Part shown: piece after piece, positions 1 through 4,473 of the stretch
How the letters are laid out: every line of letters begins with the position of its first letter
How positions within the stretch are numbered: the stretch's first letter is position 1
Source of the DNA: an uncultured Rhodoplanes sp.
GTDB lineage: Bacteria > Pseudomonadota > Alphaproteobacteria > Rhizobiales > Xanthobacteraceae
NCBI GenBank assembly: GCA_936924235.1
Contig: CAKZHN010000115.1
Coordinates: 1 to 6,163 of the forward strand
Direction of reading: 5' to 3'
DNA length: 6,163 nt
Position numbers and translations under genes: made by a program
Notes under the pieces: model-generated
Databases searched by the model: none
Seen by the model: only the letters and a program-made list of their open reading frames with translations
Told to the model about the DNA's origin: nothing

Positions 1-12
1 CTCTTCCGATCT
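1..12. other. Illumina adapter remnant at contig end
   Basis: The first 12 bases, CTCTTCCGATCT, are identical to the 3' end of the Illumina TruSeq adapters. They sit at the very edge of the window, directly before an EAL reading frame that is cut off mid-domain. They should be treated as non-genomic. The real sequence probably starts at base 13. Confidence 0.9.
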
Positions 13-389
13 AGGTGGCGATCGACGACGTCGGCACCGGCCACAGCGGCCTGTCCTACATGCTCAAGCTTGGCGCCGACATCATCAAGATCGACAAGCT
101 GTTCATCGACTCGATCGGCATCGACCGCAACTCCAACACCATCATCGAGACGCTGATCGACCTCGCGCAGAACATGCGTATGGACGTCGTGGCCGAGGGC
201 GTCGAGAGCTTCGAGCAGGTCGTGCATCTGCGCGAACTCGGCATCCGCGCCGCGCAGGGCTACGTGTTCGCGCCGCCGCTGCCGGGCCCGGTGTTCCTCA
301 AGCTGGTCGAAGCGATCGATCCGCTCAAGGTCCGCGAGAAGGAGCCGCTCAAGGACGTCGCCACGGCCGCCGCTGCGGCAGCGGGCTGA
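13..389 (+). CDS. EAL-domain c-di-GMP phosphodiesterase, C-terminal fragment
   Basis: This is the C-terminal part of an EAL-domain protein, a family that hydrolyses cyclic di-GMP to linear pGpG. The reading frame is open from the adapter junction, so the 5' part of the gene is missing and no start can be assigned. Numbering from the codon at base 15, the late EAL signatures are present: DDVGTGHSGL at residues 4-13 (the DDFGTG motif, two metal-binding acidic residues), IIKIDK at 23-28 (conserved Lys25), VVAEGVES at 58-65 (Glu61) and QGYVFAPPLP at 81-90 (Gln81). These intact residues fit an active phosphodiesterase. The EAL motif itself and any GGDEF, PAS or membrane segments would lie upstream and cannot be seen. 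The C-terminus ends in an Ala-rich tail (about residues 115-124). The missing half decides whether the protein is a dedicated phosphodiesterase or a GGDEF-EAL hybrid. Confidence 0.9.
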
Positions 390-410
390 CGAGGCCTACC
401 GGGCAACCCA

Positions 411-439
411 TTGAACCTTCGAATGATCCTCTGTAACTT
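411..439 (+). promoter_or_regulatory. possible promoter of the glycine-zipper gene
   Basis: TTGAAC (411-416) and TAACTT (434-439) are separated by 17 bases, which fits a weak housekeeping -35/-10 pair (4/6 and 3/6 matches). The pair lies 35 bases before the next start codon. Between it and the start there is a perfect 6-bp hairpin, CGTCCC/GGGACG at 441-455. The -10 match is poor, so this is only a suggestion. Read-through from the EAL gene, whose stop is 84 bases before the start, is an alternative. Confidence 0.3.
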
Positions 440-473
440 GCGTCCCGGCGGGACGATCACGAGGAATCACGAC

Positions 474-785
474 ATGACGCGCATTCTGACTGCGGCAGTG
501 ACGCTGACCATGATCGCCACCGCTCTGCCGGTGCAGCCCGCGAAGGCGCAGGATGCACTCGGCGGCGCGCTCCTGGGCGGCGCCGCGGGCGCCATCATCG
601 GCGGGGCTGCGACCGGCCGGGCCGGCGGCGCGGTGGCCGGCGGAATTATCGGGGCTGCGGCGGGCGCCGCCATCGGCTCCTCGATGGAGCCGCGGCGCGC
701 GGGCTACTACTGGTATCAGGACGGCTGCTGGCTGCGTCGCCGTGACGGCAGCTATGCCCGCGTCCATCCGCGCAATTGTTACTGA
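474..785 (+). CDS. small secreted glycine-zipper protein
   Basis: This is a 103-residue protein of unknown specific function. The start at 474 is preferred over an in-frame upstream start at 411 because GAGGAA lies just upstream (461-466) and the resulting N-terminus is a clean Sec signal peptide (residues 1 to about 26, hydrophobic core then AKAQ before DALGG). The mature part opens with a Gly/Ala-rich segment, roughly residues 28-68, with repeated GGA and GAA steps typical of glycine-zipper domains, which form tightly packed membrane-associated helices. The C-terminal segment (about 75-103) has a different character: aromatic and basic, with YYWYQDGCW, RRRDG and a final NCY, giving two cysteines that could form a disulfide. 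Signal peptide, glycine zipper and a basic aromatic tail recur in small alphaproteobacterial envelope proteins, and an outer-membrane or periplasmic location is inferred. It is monocistronic as far as can be seen. Confidence 0.85.
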   Translation: MTRILTAAVTLTMIATALPVQPAKAQDALGGALLGGAAGAIIGGAATGRAGGAVAGGIIGAAAGAAIGSSMEPRRAGYYWYQDGCWLRRRDGSYARVHPRNCY

Positions 786-806
786 GATTTGAACGGCCCG
801 CGCCGC

Positions 807-840
807 GGCGCTTCCGCTGGAAGCGCCCGGTTGAACCGGG
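807..840 (+). terminator. overlapping hairpins after the glycine-zipper gene
   Basis: A perfect 9-bp stem, GGCGCTTCC (807-815) with GGAAGCGCC (819-827) around a GCT loop, begins 21 bases after the stop codon. It overlaps a second inverted repeat, CCCGGTT (826-832) with AACCGGG (834-840), so the two stems are mutually exclusive. No uridine tract follows. It may be a Rho-dependent 3' end or RNA-stabilising structure rather than a classical intrinsic terminator. Confidence 0.4.
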
Positions 841-895
841 ACGGCGGTTGAACAACAAAATTTAGTCGGGTGGGAGTGCTCGAAGGCCGCCACCG

Positions 896-936
896 CTCTC
901 CGGATGCGGAGAGATCATCGTCCCTCGTTTTGAGGG
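896..936 (+). promoter_or_regulatory. two tandem hairpins in the doxX leader
   Basis: CTCTCCG (896-902) pairs with CGGAGAG (907-913) around GATG, and CCCTC (922-926) pairs with GAGGG (932-936) around a GTTTT loop. The second stem ends two bases before the AGGAG ribosome binding site (939-943) of the DoxX gene. The stems are perfect and directly visible. A role in translation or mRNA stability is inferred from position only, and no known riboswitch class is recognised. Confidence 0.4.
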
Positions 937-951
937 TCAGGAGATTGGACC

Positions 952-1380
952 ATGAACGCCGCCTATACGCTCGGCCGGATATTCCTCTCGCTCGTCTTCG
1001 TTGTCGCCGGCGTCCAGAAGCTGATGAACATCGGCGTCGTCGCCAAGATGCTGGCGGACAACAACGTGCCGATCCCCGAGCAGGTGGTGCCGTATCTGCA
1101 GGGCATCCCGAAATACGAAGCGCTGGGCTATCTCGTGGCCGCGGTCGAGATCATCGGCGGCCTGATGGTTCTGGTCGGGCTCAAGGCGCGCTGGGGGGCG
1201 CTCGCGCTCGCGGTGTTCACCGCTCTGACCATCGTGTTCGTCCATCACTTCTGGGACATGAGCGGCGACGCCTTCCAGGCGAACCTCACCCAGGCGCTGA
1301 AGAACCTGTCGATGATCGGCGGGCTGCTGCTGGTGGTCGCGGTCGGCTCGGGCCCGAGCGCCGCCATGGATCACCGCTGA
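952..1380 (+). CDS. DoxX family membrane protein
   Basis: This is a 142-residue integral membrane protein of the DoxX family (small four-helix quinol-oxidase-subunit-like proteins, most of unknown function). AGGAG at 939-943 sits 8 bases before the ATG, so the start is well supported. Predicted membrane helices are about residues 7-24 (with FLSLVFVVAGVQKL, a typical DoxX N-terminal helix and GxxK exit), 57-77, 81-100 and 117-132. The stretch FVHHFWDM after helix 3 is the sort of conserved His/Trp/aromatic segment seen in family members. Length is normal. Some DoxX proteins act in thiosulfate oxidation or with oxidoreductases and redox stress, but no partner gene is nearby, so no specific role is assigned. 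It has its own structured leader upstream and a G+C-rich hairpin downstream, which suggests a single-gene transcript. Confidence 0.85.
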   Translation: MNAAYTLGRIFLSLVFVVAGVQKLMNIGVVAKMLADNNVPIPEQVVPYLQGIPKYEALGYLVAAVEIIGGLMVLVGLKARWGALALAVFTALTIVFVHHFWDMSGDAFQANLTQALKNLSMIGGLLLVVAVGSGPSAAMDHR

Positions 1381-1417
1381 CGGCTGCCCGCGTCTATCGA
1401 GTCCCTGAAATGAAAGA

Positions 1418-1438
1418 GGGCGGCGCAAGCGCCGCCCC
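1418..1438 (+). terminator. G+C-rich hairpin after doxX, possible terminator
   Basis: GGGCGGCG (1418-1425) pairs with CGCCGCCC (1430-1437) around CAAG, a perfect 8-bp stem starting 37 bases after the doxX stop. On the plus strand it is followed by CAAGTTTGAT, a weak T tract. On the minus strand it is followed by TCTTTCATTTC. It lies in the gap between convergent genes and could work in either direction, most naturally for doxX. Confidence 0.5.
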
Positions 1439-1530
1439 AAGTTTGATACGCCACGCGGGAGGAACCTCGTAACGGATCGGCGTTCACCCAGGACGCCGCC
1501 GAACCGCGTGACTGCAATTCAAGAGTTCCC

Positions 1531-1539
1531 TGTGGATAA
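1531..1539 (-). promoter_or_regulatory. consensus DnaA box
   Basis: TGTGGATAA reads TTATCCACA on the minus strand, an exact match to the DnaA box consensus TTATNCACA. A second site, TGTGGACAA at 1607-1615, has one mismatch and the same orientation. A single perfect 9-mer can occur by chance. There is no dnaA, gidA/hemE neighbourhood or A+T-rich unwinding region, so this is not called an origin. Confidence 0.4.
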
Positions 1540-1550
1540 GTACTGATTCG

Positions 1551-1570
1551 CCGTGATTCGTCACGGTATT
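1551..1570 (+). terminator. UUCG-loop hairpin with short T tract
   Basis: CCGTGA (1551-1556) and TCACGG (1561-1566) flank a TTCG tetraloop, followed by TATTTCTGA on the plus strand. UUCG loops are unusually stable and common in bacterial terminators. Transcripts reaching it would be doxX read-through or an unannotated small RNA. The tail is short, so termination is only a possibility. Confidence 0.4.
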
Positions 1571-1615
1571 TCTGAGGCCTAGCCAAACCCATGGCGAATC
1601 GATCGCTGTGGACAA

Positions 1616-2170
1616 TCAGCGCCGCCAGATCGTGAGAACGAGGCGGGCGGCGGGGTCGAGGACCTCCGCCGGGGAGGGCTTCAGCCCATGGCGGGCCATG
1701 AGATCCTCCGGGCTTGCGGGCGGGATGCCGGGAAACACCGGCACGCCGCCCGGCAGCCGCACGCCCTCGGCGCGGCTCAGGTGGAAGGCGTCGTACTGAG
1801 GCAGGAACAGGCCGAACGGGCCGGTGCCTCCGATCACGGCGAGGAGCCCGCCCGAGAGGCCGAGCGCATCCCAGGCCTCCGCGAGGGTGGCGCCTTCGGG
1901 ATTCCACAGCATGGCGCGCGGCTCGCCCGGGGCGGGCGCGAGCCCCGCGATCCGCCGGGTCAGGATCAGCCGCGTGCGGTGCGCGGCATCGGGGCCGCCT
2001 TCGCCGGAATGCTTGCCGTGCACCAGCGCCGCGGCCTGATCGAGCGTGCTGCGGAAGTAGCGCTGGTCGGCCGGAAGCTTCAGCGCGTCCGGCTGGATGG
2101 CGCGATCGTCCGCGATCATGCCGTCGTCGGACACGATGGCGAGACCTTCGATGCGATCGGGCAGGGCCAT
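1616..2170 (-). CDS. dihydrofolate reductase-fold family protein
   Basis: This is a 184-residue protein resembling the RibD C-terminal/dihydrofolate reductase-like superfamily. The N-terminal strand and loop IEGLAIVSDDGMIAD (residues 7-21) match the family's substrate-loop pattern of a hydrophobic strand, Ser, Asp-Gly and Ile-Ala. A later VIGGTGPFGLFLPQYDAFHLS (about 112-132) matches the Gly-Gly dinucleotide-binding turn and following Asp-containing strand. The exact substrate is unknown. RibD-type pyrimidine reductases use NADPH, but the canonical GxGT segment after the first helix is replaced by VHGKHSGE, so another reductase role is possible. The ATG at 2170 is chosen. The only longer option is a TTG at 2215, inside the T tract of the preceding gene's terminator. 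No strong ribosome binding site precedes either start, so expression may be low. It is the last of the four minus-strand genes and converges on doxX. Confidence 0.65.
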   Translation of the reverse strand: MALPDRIEGLAIVSDDGMIADDRAIQPDALKLPADQRYFRSTLDQAAALVHGKHSGEGGPDAAHRTRLILTRRIAGLAPAPGEPRAMLWNPEGATLAEAWDALGLSGGLLAVIGGTGPFGLFLPQYDAFHLSRAEGVRLPGGVPVFPGIPPASPEDLMARHGLKPSPAEVLDPAARLVLTIWRR

Positions 2171-2212
2171 GGCTCGGACTATCCGGCCCACAGCATCAAA
2201 AGAAAAGAGGCG

Positions 2213-2243
2213 CAAAAGAAAAGGGGCGGCATCGAGCCGCCCC
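2213..2243 (-). terminator. intrinsic terminator of the polysaccharide deacetylase gene
   Basis: On the minus strand a perfect 8-bp stem, GGGGCGGC (2243-2236) with GCCGCCCC (2230-2223) and a 5-base loop, is followed by TTTTCTTTTG and a second T-rich run. It starts 31 bases after the deacetylase stop codon. A G+C-rich stem plus T tract is the classical Rho-independent form and the best terminator in the window. It separates the deacetylase from the downstream reductase-fold gene. Confidence 0.8.
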
Positions 2244-2274
2244 TGAGGTTTGTTTGACGCCTTTTTTAATTCGA

Positions 2275-3348
2275 TCAGTCGACCGTCTTGACCACGCTCG
2301 AGGTCGGACGCTGGCTCACGGTCGGCAACTGGTTCTCCTTGGCGAGTTCCTTGCCGAGCGCCTCGTCGTACTCCGGCAGCGTCGTCACAGTCTGGGATGC
2401 CTTCATGTGCACGACCTTGAAGCCCTTGGCCTTGAGCTCGGCGAGCAGCTGCGGCAATGCGTGCGCGGTGCCCTGCTGGAAGTCGTGCATCAGCACGATG
2501 CCTTTGCCCTTTTTTTCAAGCTTGCTCATGACCGACTTCACAATCTGCTCCGGCTTGCGGAGCTTGAAGTCGAACGAGTCGAGGTCGGTCGAGAAGATCG
2601 CGATGTTGCGCTGGCCGAGATAGGTGACCATCTCGGGCGGATGGCGCAACGCCGGGAAGCGGAAGAACGCGGACTCGGGGCCGGCGTCTTCCAGCGCCCA
2701 TTTCACGGCGCTGATCGCCTTCTCGATCTCGTCCTTGGCCTCTTCCGGAGTCTTCTTCGAAAGGTCGGCGTGCGACCAGGTGTGCGAGCCGACTGTATGG
2801 CCGGCCTTCACGACCTGGCGCAGGATTTCCGGATAGTAGGTGGCGTGCTTGCCGATGGCGAAGAACGTCGCCTTGGTGCACTCGTCGGCCAGCGCCTTGA
2901 GCACGTGCGGCGTCGACACCCACGGGCCGTCGTCGAACGTCAGCACCACTTCTTTGTCGCGAAGGAAGTCATGCTGCTTGAAGTGCTCGAAGCCGAAGCC
3001 CGGACCGCCTGTGGTGTCGATCTCGACGGTGCGCGAGACACCGAGCGCGTTCGGATTGCTGCAGGCCGGCTGCGCGCTGGCGATCGCCTGGCGCTGCTGC
3101 GGTTGCTGCGGAGCAAGCGCCGGGGCCTGGGCCGCGGCGGGAGTGGGACGCATCGACTGGCCGGTGGTGCGGGCCGGGGCCGGCGCTGCGGCTTCCGGAG
3201 CAGGCGCTGCGGCCGGATCGAGTGCCGGGGCCGGTGCAAGCGCCGGAGCCGGCGCCAACGGCGGCGGCTGCAGGTTCTGAGCGGACGCGGAAGCGAGGAC
3301 CAACAAAGACGCCGACATCGCCAATGCAAACGCTGCTGCACTGCGCAT
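2275..3348 (-). CDS. secreted polysaccharide deacetylase (NodB homology domain)
   Basis: This 357-residue exported enzyme belongs to carbohydrate esterase family 4, metal-dependent enzymes that remove acetyl groups from N-acetylated sugars in chitin-like polymers, peptidoglycan or exopolysaccharide. GGAGG (3358-3354) lies 5 bases before the ATG at 3348 and only 2 before the adjacent ATG at 3351, so 3348 is preferred. A signal peptide (about residues 1-24) is followed by a Pro/Ala/Gln-rich stalk (about 27-94). The NodB domain then shows TFDDGP (137-142, catalytic base and metal Asp), SHTWSH (188-193, metal His189 and His193), RFPALRHP (230-237), DLDSFDF (255-261, in place of the usual DxxDW) and LMHD (286-289, His288). 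All metal ligands and the catalytic pair look intact. The stalk suggests the domain is held away from the membrane or reaches into the wall. Substrate cannot be read from sequence. It is probably transcribed alone, with a clear terminator downstream. Confidence 0.93.
   Translation of the reverse strand: MRSAAAFALAMSASLLVLASASAQNLQPPPLAPAPALAPAPALDPAAAPAPEAAAPAPARTTGQSMRPTPAAAQAPALAPQQPQQRQAIASAQPACSNPNALGVSRTVEIDTTGGPGFGFEHFKQHDFLRDKEVVLTFDDGPWVSTPHVLKALADECTKATFFAIGKHATYYPEILRQVVKAGHTVGSHTWSHADLSKKTPEEAKDEIEKAISAVKWALEDAGPESAFFRFPALRHPPEMVTYLGQRNIAIFSTDLDSFDFKLRKPEQIVKSVMSKLEKKGKGIVLMHDFQQGTAHALPQLLAELKAKGFKVVHMKASQTVTTLPEYDEALGKELAKENQLPTVSQRPTSSVVKTVD
3169..3258 (-). repeat. Pro/Ala low-complexity stalk coding region
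   Basis: This stretch encodes residues of about 31-60 of the deacetylase, an irregular PAPA/LAPAPA repeat made of near-repeated GCCGGGGCCGG and GCCGGAGC units on the plus strand. It is in frame and flanked by normal coding sequence. Such tracts vary in length between strains by slippage, which would change stalk length without breaking the gene. Confidence 0.7.
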
Positions 3349-3360
3349 CATGACCTCCAA

Positions 3361-3436
3361 AGTCAAACTGAATGAATGAGCCGCATAAGGCTTGACCGAT
3401 GGAATGAAGCTATTCGGGGGCCAAGTCAATGAATGA
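3361..3436 (-). promoter_or_regulatory. repeated TCATTC...TTGAC motifs before the deacetylase
   Basis: Read on the minus strand, TCATTCATT occurs exactly twice (3436-3428 and 3379-3371), each followed by TTGACT or an overlapping copy of it. A degenerate third copy, TCATTCCATCGGTCAAG, lies between (3407-3391). The copies are 10-90 bases upstream of the start, where a regulator's operator would be expected. No known regulator matches from memory. Confidence 0.3.
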
Positions 3437-3628
3437 CAAAGGATTTGCAGCATCTGCCCGCTGTTAAGATTATTGCCGCAAAAGGAACCTGGGCTCTCGG
3501 CTGAAAATGCACGTGGGAGCTAGGTTTGCGGGCGCTGGACGCAGGGCTTGAGGCGCTAAAGCCAAGCCCACATGAACGGGGCATTGCCTGTAGGTTAACG
3601 CGGAACCGGTTACCGTGGCCGTTCGCAG

Positions 3629-3642
3629 TGCGAAATTTCGCA
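3629..3642. promoter_or_regulatory. perfect 14-bp palindrome
   Basis: TGCGAAATTTCGCA is its own reverse complement. With one bulged base the symmetry extends to CAGTGCGAAATTTCGCAACTG-like flanks (3626-3646). It has an A+T core with G+C ends, as in dimeric repressor sites. It is about 280 bases upstream of the deacetylase start and about 105 bases beyond the peroxidase stop, so its target is unclear. Confidence 0.4.
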
Positions 3643-3667
3643 ACTGATTCGCGGCGCCTCTTAAGTG

Positions 3668-3738
3668 CCCGCGCTGGCCGCTCGCCCATAGCGCGTCGAA
3701 GACGCGCGTGAACCGCGTTGATGGCTCGCCAGCGCGGG
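3668..3738 (-). terminator. nested inverted repeats after the peroxidase gene
   Basis: An outer perfect 11-bp pair, CCCGCGCTGGC (3668-3678) with GCCAGCGCGGG (3728-3738), encloses an inner 7-bp hairpin GCGCGTC (3691-3697)/GACGCGC (3701-3707) with a 3-base loop. The structure begins 9 bases past the peroxidase stop on the minus strand. No T tract follows, so it is more likely a 3' structural element or Rho-assisted end than a standard intrinsic terminator. Confidence 0.4.
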
Positions 3739-3746
3739 GCATCACC

Positions 3747-4334
3747 TCACCGCAATTCCTTCTCGATCGCAGCAATCACCTTCGGATCGGTCGGCTCGAC
3801 CTCGGTGGAGAACACCGCGGCGATGTGGCCGTCCTTGCCGACCAGGTACTTATGGAAATTCCAGCGCGGGCCATCGCCGGGGCGCTCCAGCGCCGCCCAT
3901 TTGTAGAACGGATGCGCCTGGGGTCCGCGGACCTCAGCCTTGGCGGCGAGCGGAAAGCTCACGCCGTATTGGTCATGCGCGGTCTTGTTGATCTCGGCGG
4001 GACCGCCGGGCTCCTGGCTGCCGAAGTCGTTCGACGGTACGCCGATGATGAGCAGGCCCTTGTCCTTGTAGCGCGTCCACAACTGCTGCAGCCCGGCATA
4101 TTGCGGCGTGTAGCCGCACAGCGAAGCCGTGTTGACGATCAGGATCGGCTTGCCGGCGTGCTCGGCGAGGCGAAGGCTGCCGCCGTCGAGGCCGAGGAAC
4201 GAGTAGGCGAAGGCGGTCGGTCGGCTCATGGCGGGCGCTTGTGCGAATGCGGAGGGCGCGAATGCGGGTGAGGCGAGGGTTCCGGCGCATGTTGCGCCAA
4301 GCAAGGTCAGAACATGTCTGCGGTCGAGCATCAT
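3747..4334 (-). CDS. glutathione peroxidase family protein, Tat-type export signal
   Basis: This 195-residue thiol peroxidase of the GPx family reduces hydrogen peroxide or organic hydroperoxides. The ATG at 4334 follows GAGGA by 5 bases. The longer frame to 4397 lacks a ribosome binding site. The N-terminus MMLDRRHVLTLLG resembles a twin-arginine signal (Arg5-Arg6, hydrophobic core, then ASPAFA and FAQA cleavage options), placing the enzyme in the periplasm. The catalytic region IVNTASLCGYTPQYAGL has the peroxidatic Cys73 in the family position. GVPSNDFGSQEPGG (99-112) matches the FPCNQFGxQEPG block, but the catalytic Gln is Asp103 and the usual Cys is Ser. PRWNFHKYLVGKDG (157-170) supplies the conserved Trp158 and Asn159. 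The electron donor (glutathione or thioredoxin-like) cannot be assigned. An operator-like palindrome lies upstream, and 139 bases with two hairpins separate it from the hydrolase gene, so separate transcription is likely. Confidence 0.9.
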   Translation of the reverse strand: MMLDRRHVLTLLGATCAGTLASPAFAPSAFAQAPAMSRPTAFAYSFLGLDGGSLRLAEHAGKPILIVNTASLCGYTPQYAGLQQLWTRYKDKGLLIIGVPSNDFGSQEPGGPAEINKTAHDQYGVSFPLAAKAEVRGPQAHPFYKWAALERPGDGPRWNFHKYLVGKDGHIAAVFSTEVEPTDPKVIAAIEKELR

Positions 4335-4396
4335 GGTCGTCCTCGTCGGTTTGCTGCGTCTGGTCCCGATACCGCTGCTCTCGGAATTTGGATGCA

Positions 4397-4417
4397 CACT
4401 AACTTACGAAGTTGGTG
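4397..4417. promoter_or_regulatory. operator-like palindrome upstream of the peroxidase gene
   Basis: CACTAACTT (4397-4405) and AAGTTGGTG (4409-4417) form a 9-bp inverted repeat, with one T-G pair, around ACG. It lies 63-83 bases upstream of the peroxidase start, in promoter territory. The AACTT-n3-AAGTT core looks like a site for a dimeric winged-helix or TetR-type repressor, but the regulator is not known and no regulator gene is in the window. Confidence 0.4.
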
Positions 4418-4418
4418 T

Positions 4419-4446
4419 TCACCCTCCCCCGGACGGGGGAGGGTGA
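4419..4446. repeat. 12-bp-stem palindrome, probable REP-like repeat
   Basis: A perfect 12-bp stem runs TCACCCTCCCCC (4419-4430) to GGGGGAGGGTGA (4435-4446) around a GGAC loop, 28 bases past the hydrolase stop codon. No T tract follows on either strand. From memory, CACCCTCCCC...GGGGAGGGTG palindromes are common between genes in Bradyrhizobium and relatives, so a dispersed repeat that may also help end or stabilise the hydrolase mRNA is the best reading. Confidence 0.55.
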
Positions 4447-4473
4447 CGTGCGTGTTGCAGCAGCGAGGCAACG

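Larger units (their letters stand above)
1439..1615. other. non-coding gap between convergent genes
   Basis: No credible gene is seen here. The gap contains a consensus DnaA box (1531-1539), a related TGTGGACAA one mismatch away (1607-1615), a UUCG-loop hairpin (1551-1566), and an inverted repeat GATTCGCC (1545-1552)/GGCGAATC (1593-1600) around that hairpin. GGAAC at 1461-1465 and CGTT at 1481-1484 resemble an EcfG-type stress promoter, but the spacing of 15 looks one base short of what I recall as usual. A small RNA between that motif and the hairpin is conceivable but unproven. Confidence 0.5.
3352..3746. other. 395-base non-coding region
   Basis: The gap between the peroxidase stop and deacetylase start has only short Arg-rich open frames with poor starts, none credible. 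The deacetylase promoter should lie in its left part. TTGACT on the minus strand (3429-3424) is a possible -35, but no good -10 follows at normal spacing. The region holds repeated TCATTC motifs (3361-3436), a 14-bp perfect palindrome (3629-3642) and a nested stem structure (3668-3738). Confidence 0.6.

Noticed and set aside
870..1472. A 200-codon plus-strand frame overlapping doxX.
   Set aside because: It overlaps a well-supported DoxX gene out of frame, with Arg-rich low-complexity translation and no ribosome binding site.
1531..1615. A replication origin based on DnaA boxes.
   Set aside because: There is only one exact box and one near-match, no A+T-rich unwinding region and none of the usual origin genes nearby.
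1714..3375. A 553-codon open frame on the plus strand.
   Set aside because: It runs antisense through two recognisable minus-strand genes, is extremely Arg-rich, and has no family motif; it is a G+C-driven shadow frame.
3602..3623. An EcfG-type promoter GGAAC...CGTT.
   Set aside because: The spacing is 13 bases, too short for that promoter class, and no gene follows in that direction.
3526..3711. A 61-codon frame in the deacetylase-peroxidase gap.
   Set aside because: It needs a TTG start with no good ribosome binding site, is Arg-rich and spans the palindrome and inverted repeats; no evidence of a real gene.
4419..4446. A classical intrinsic terminator for the hydrolase gene.
   Set aside because: The stem is perfect but no T tract follows on the minus strand; a REP-like repeat fits better.
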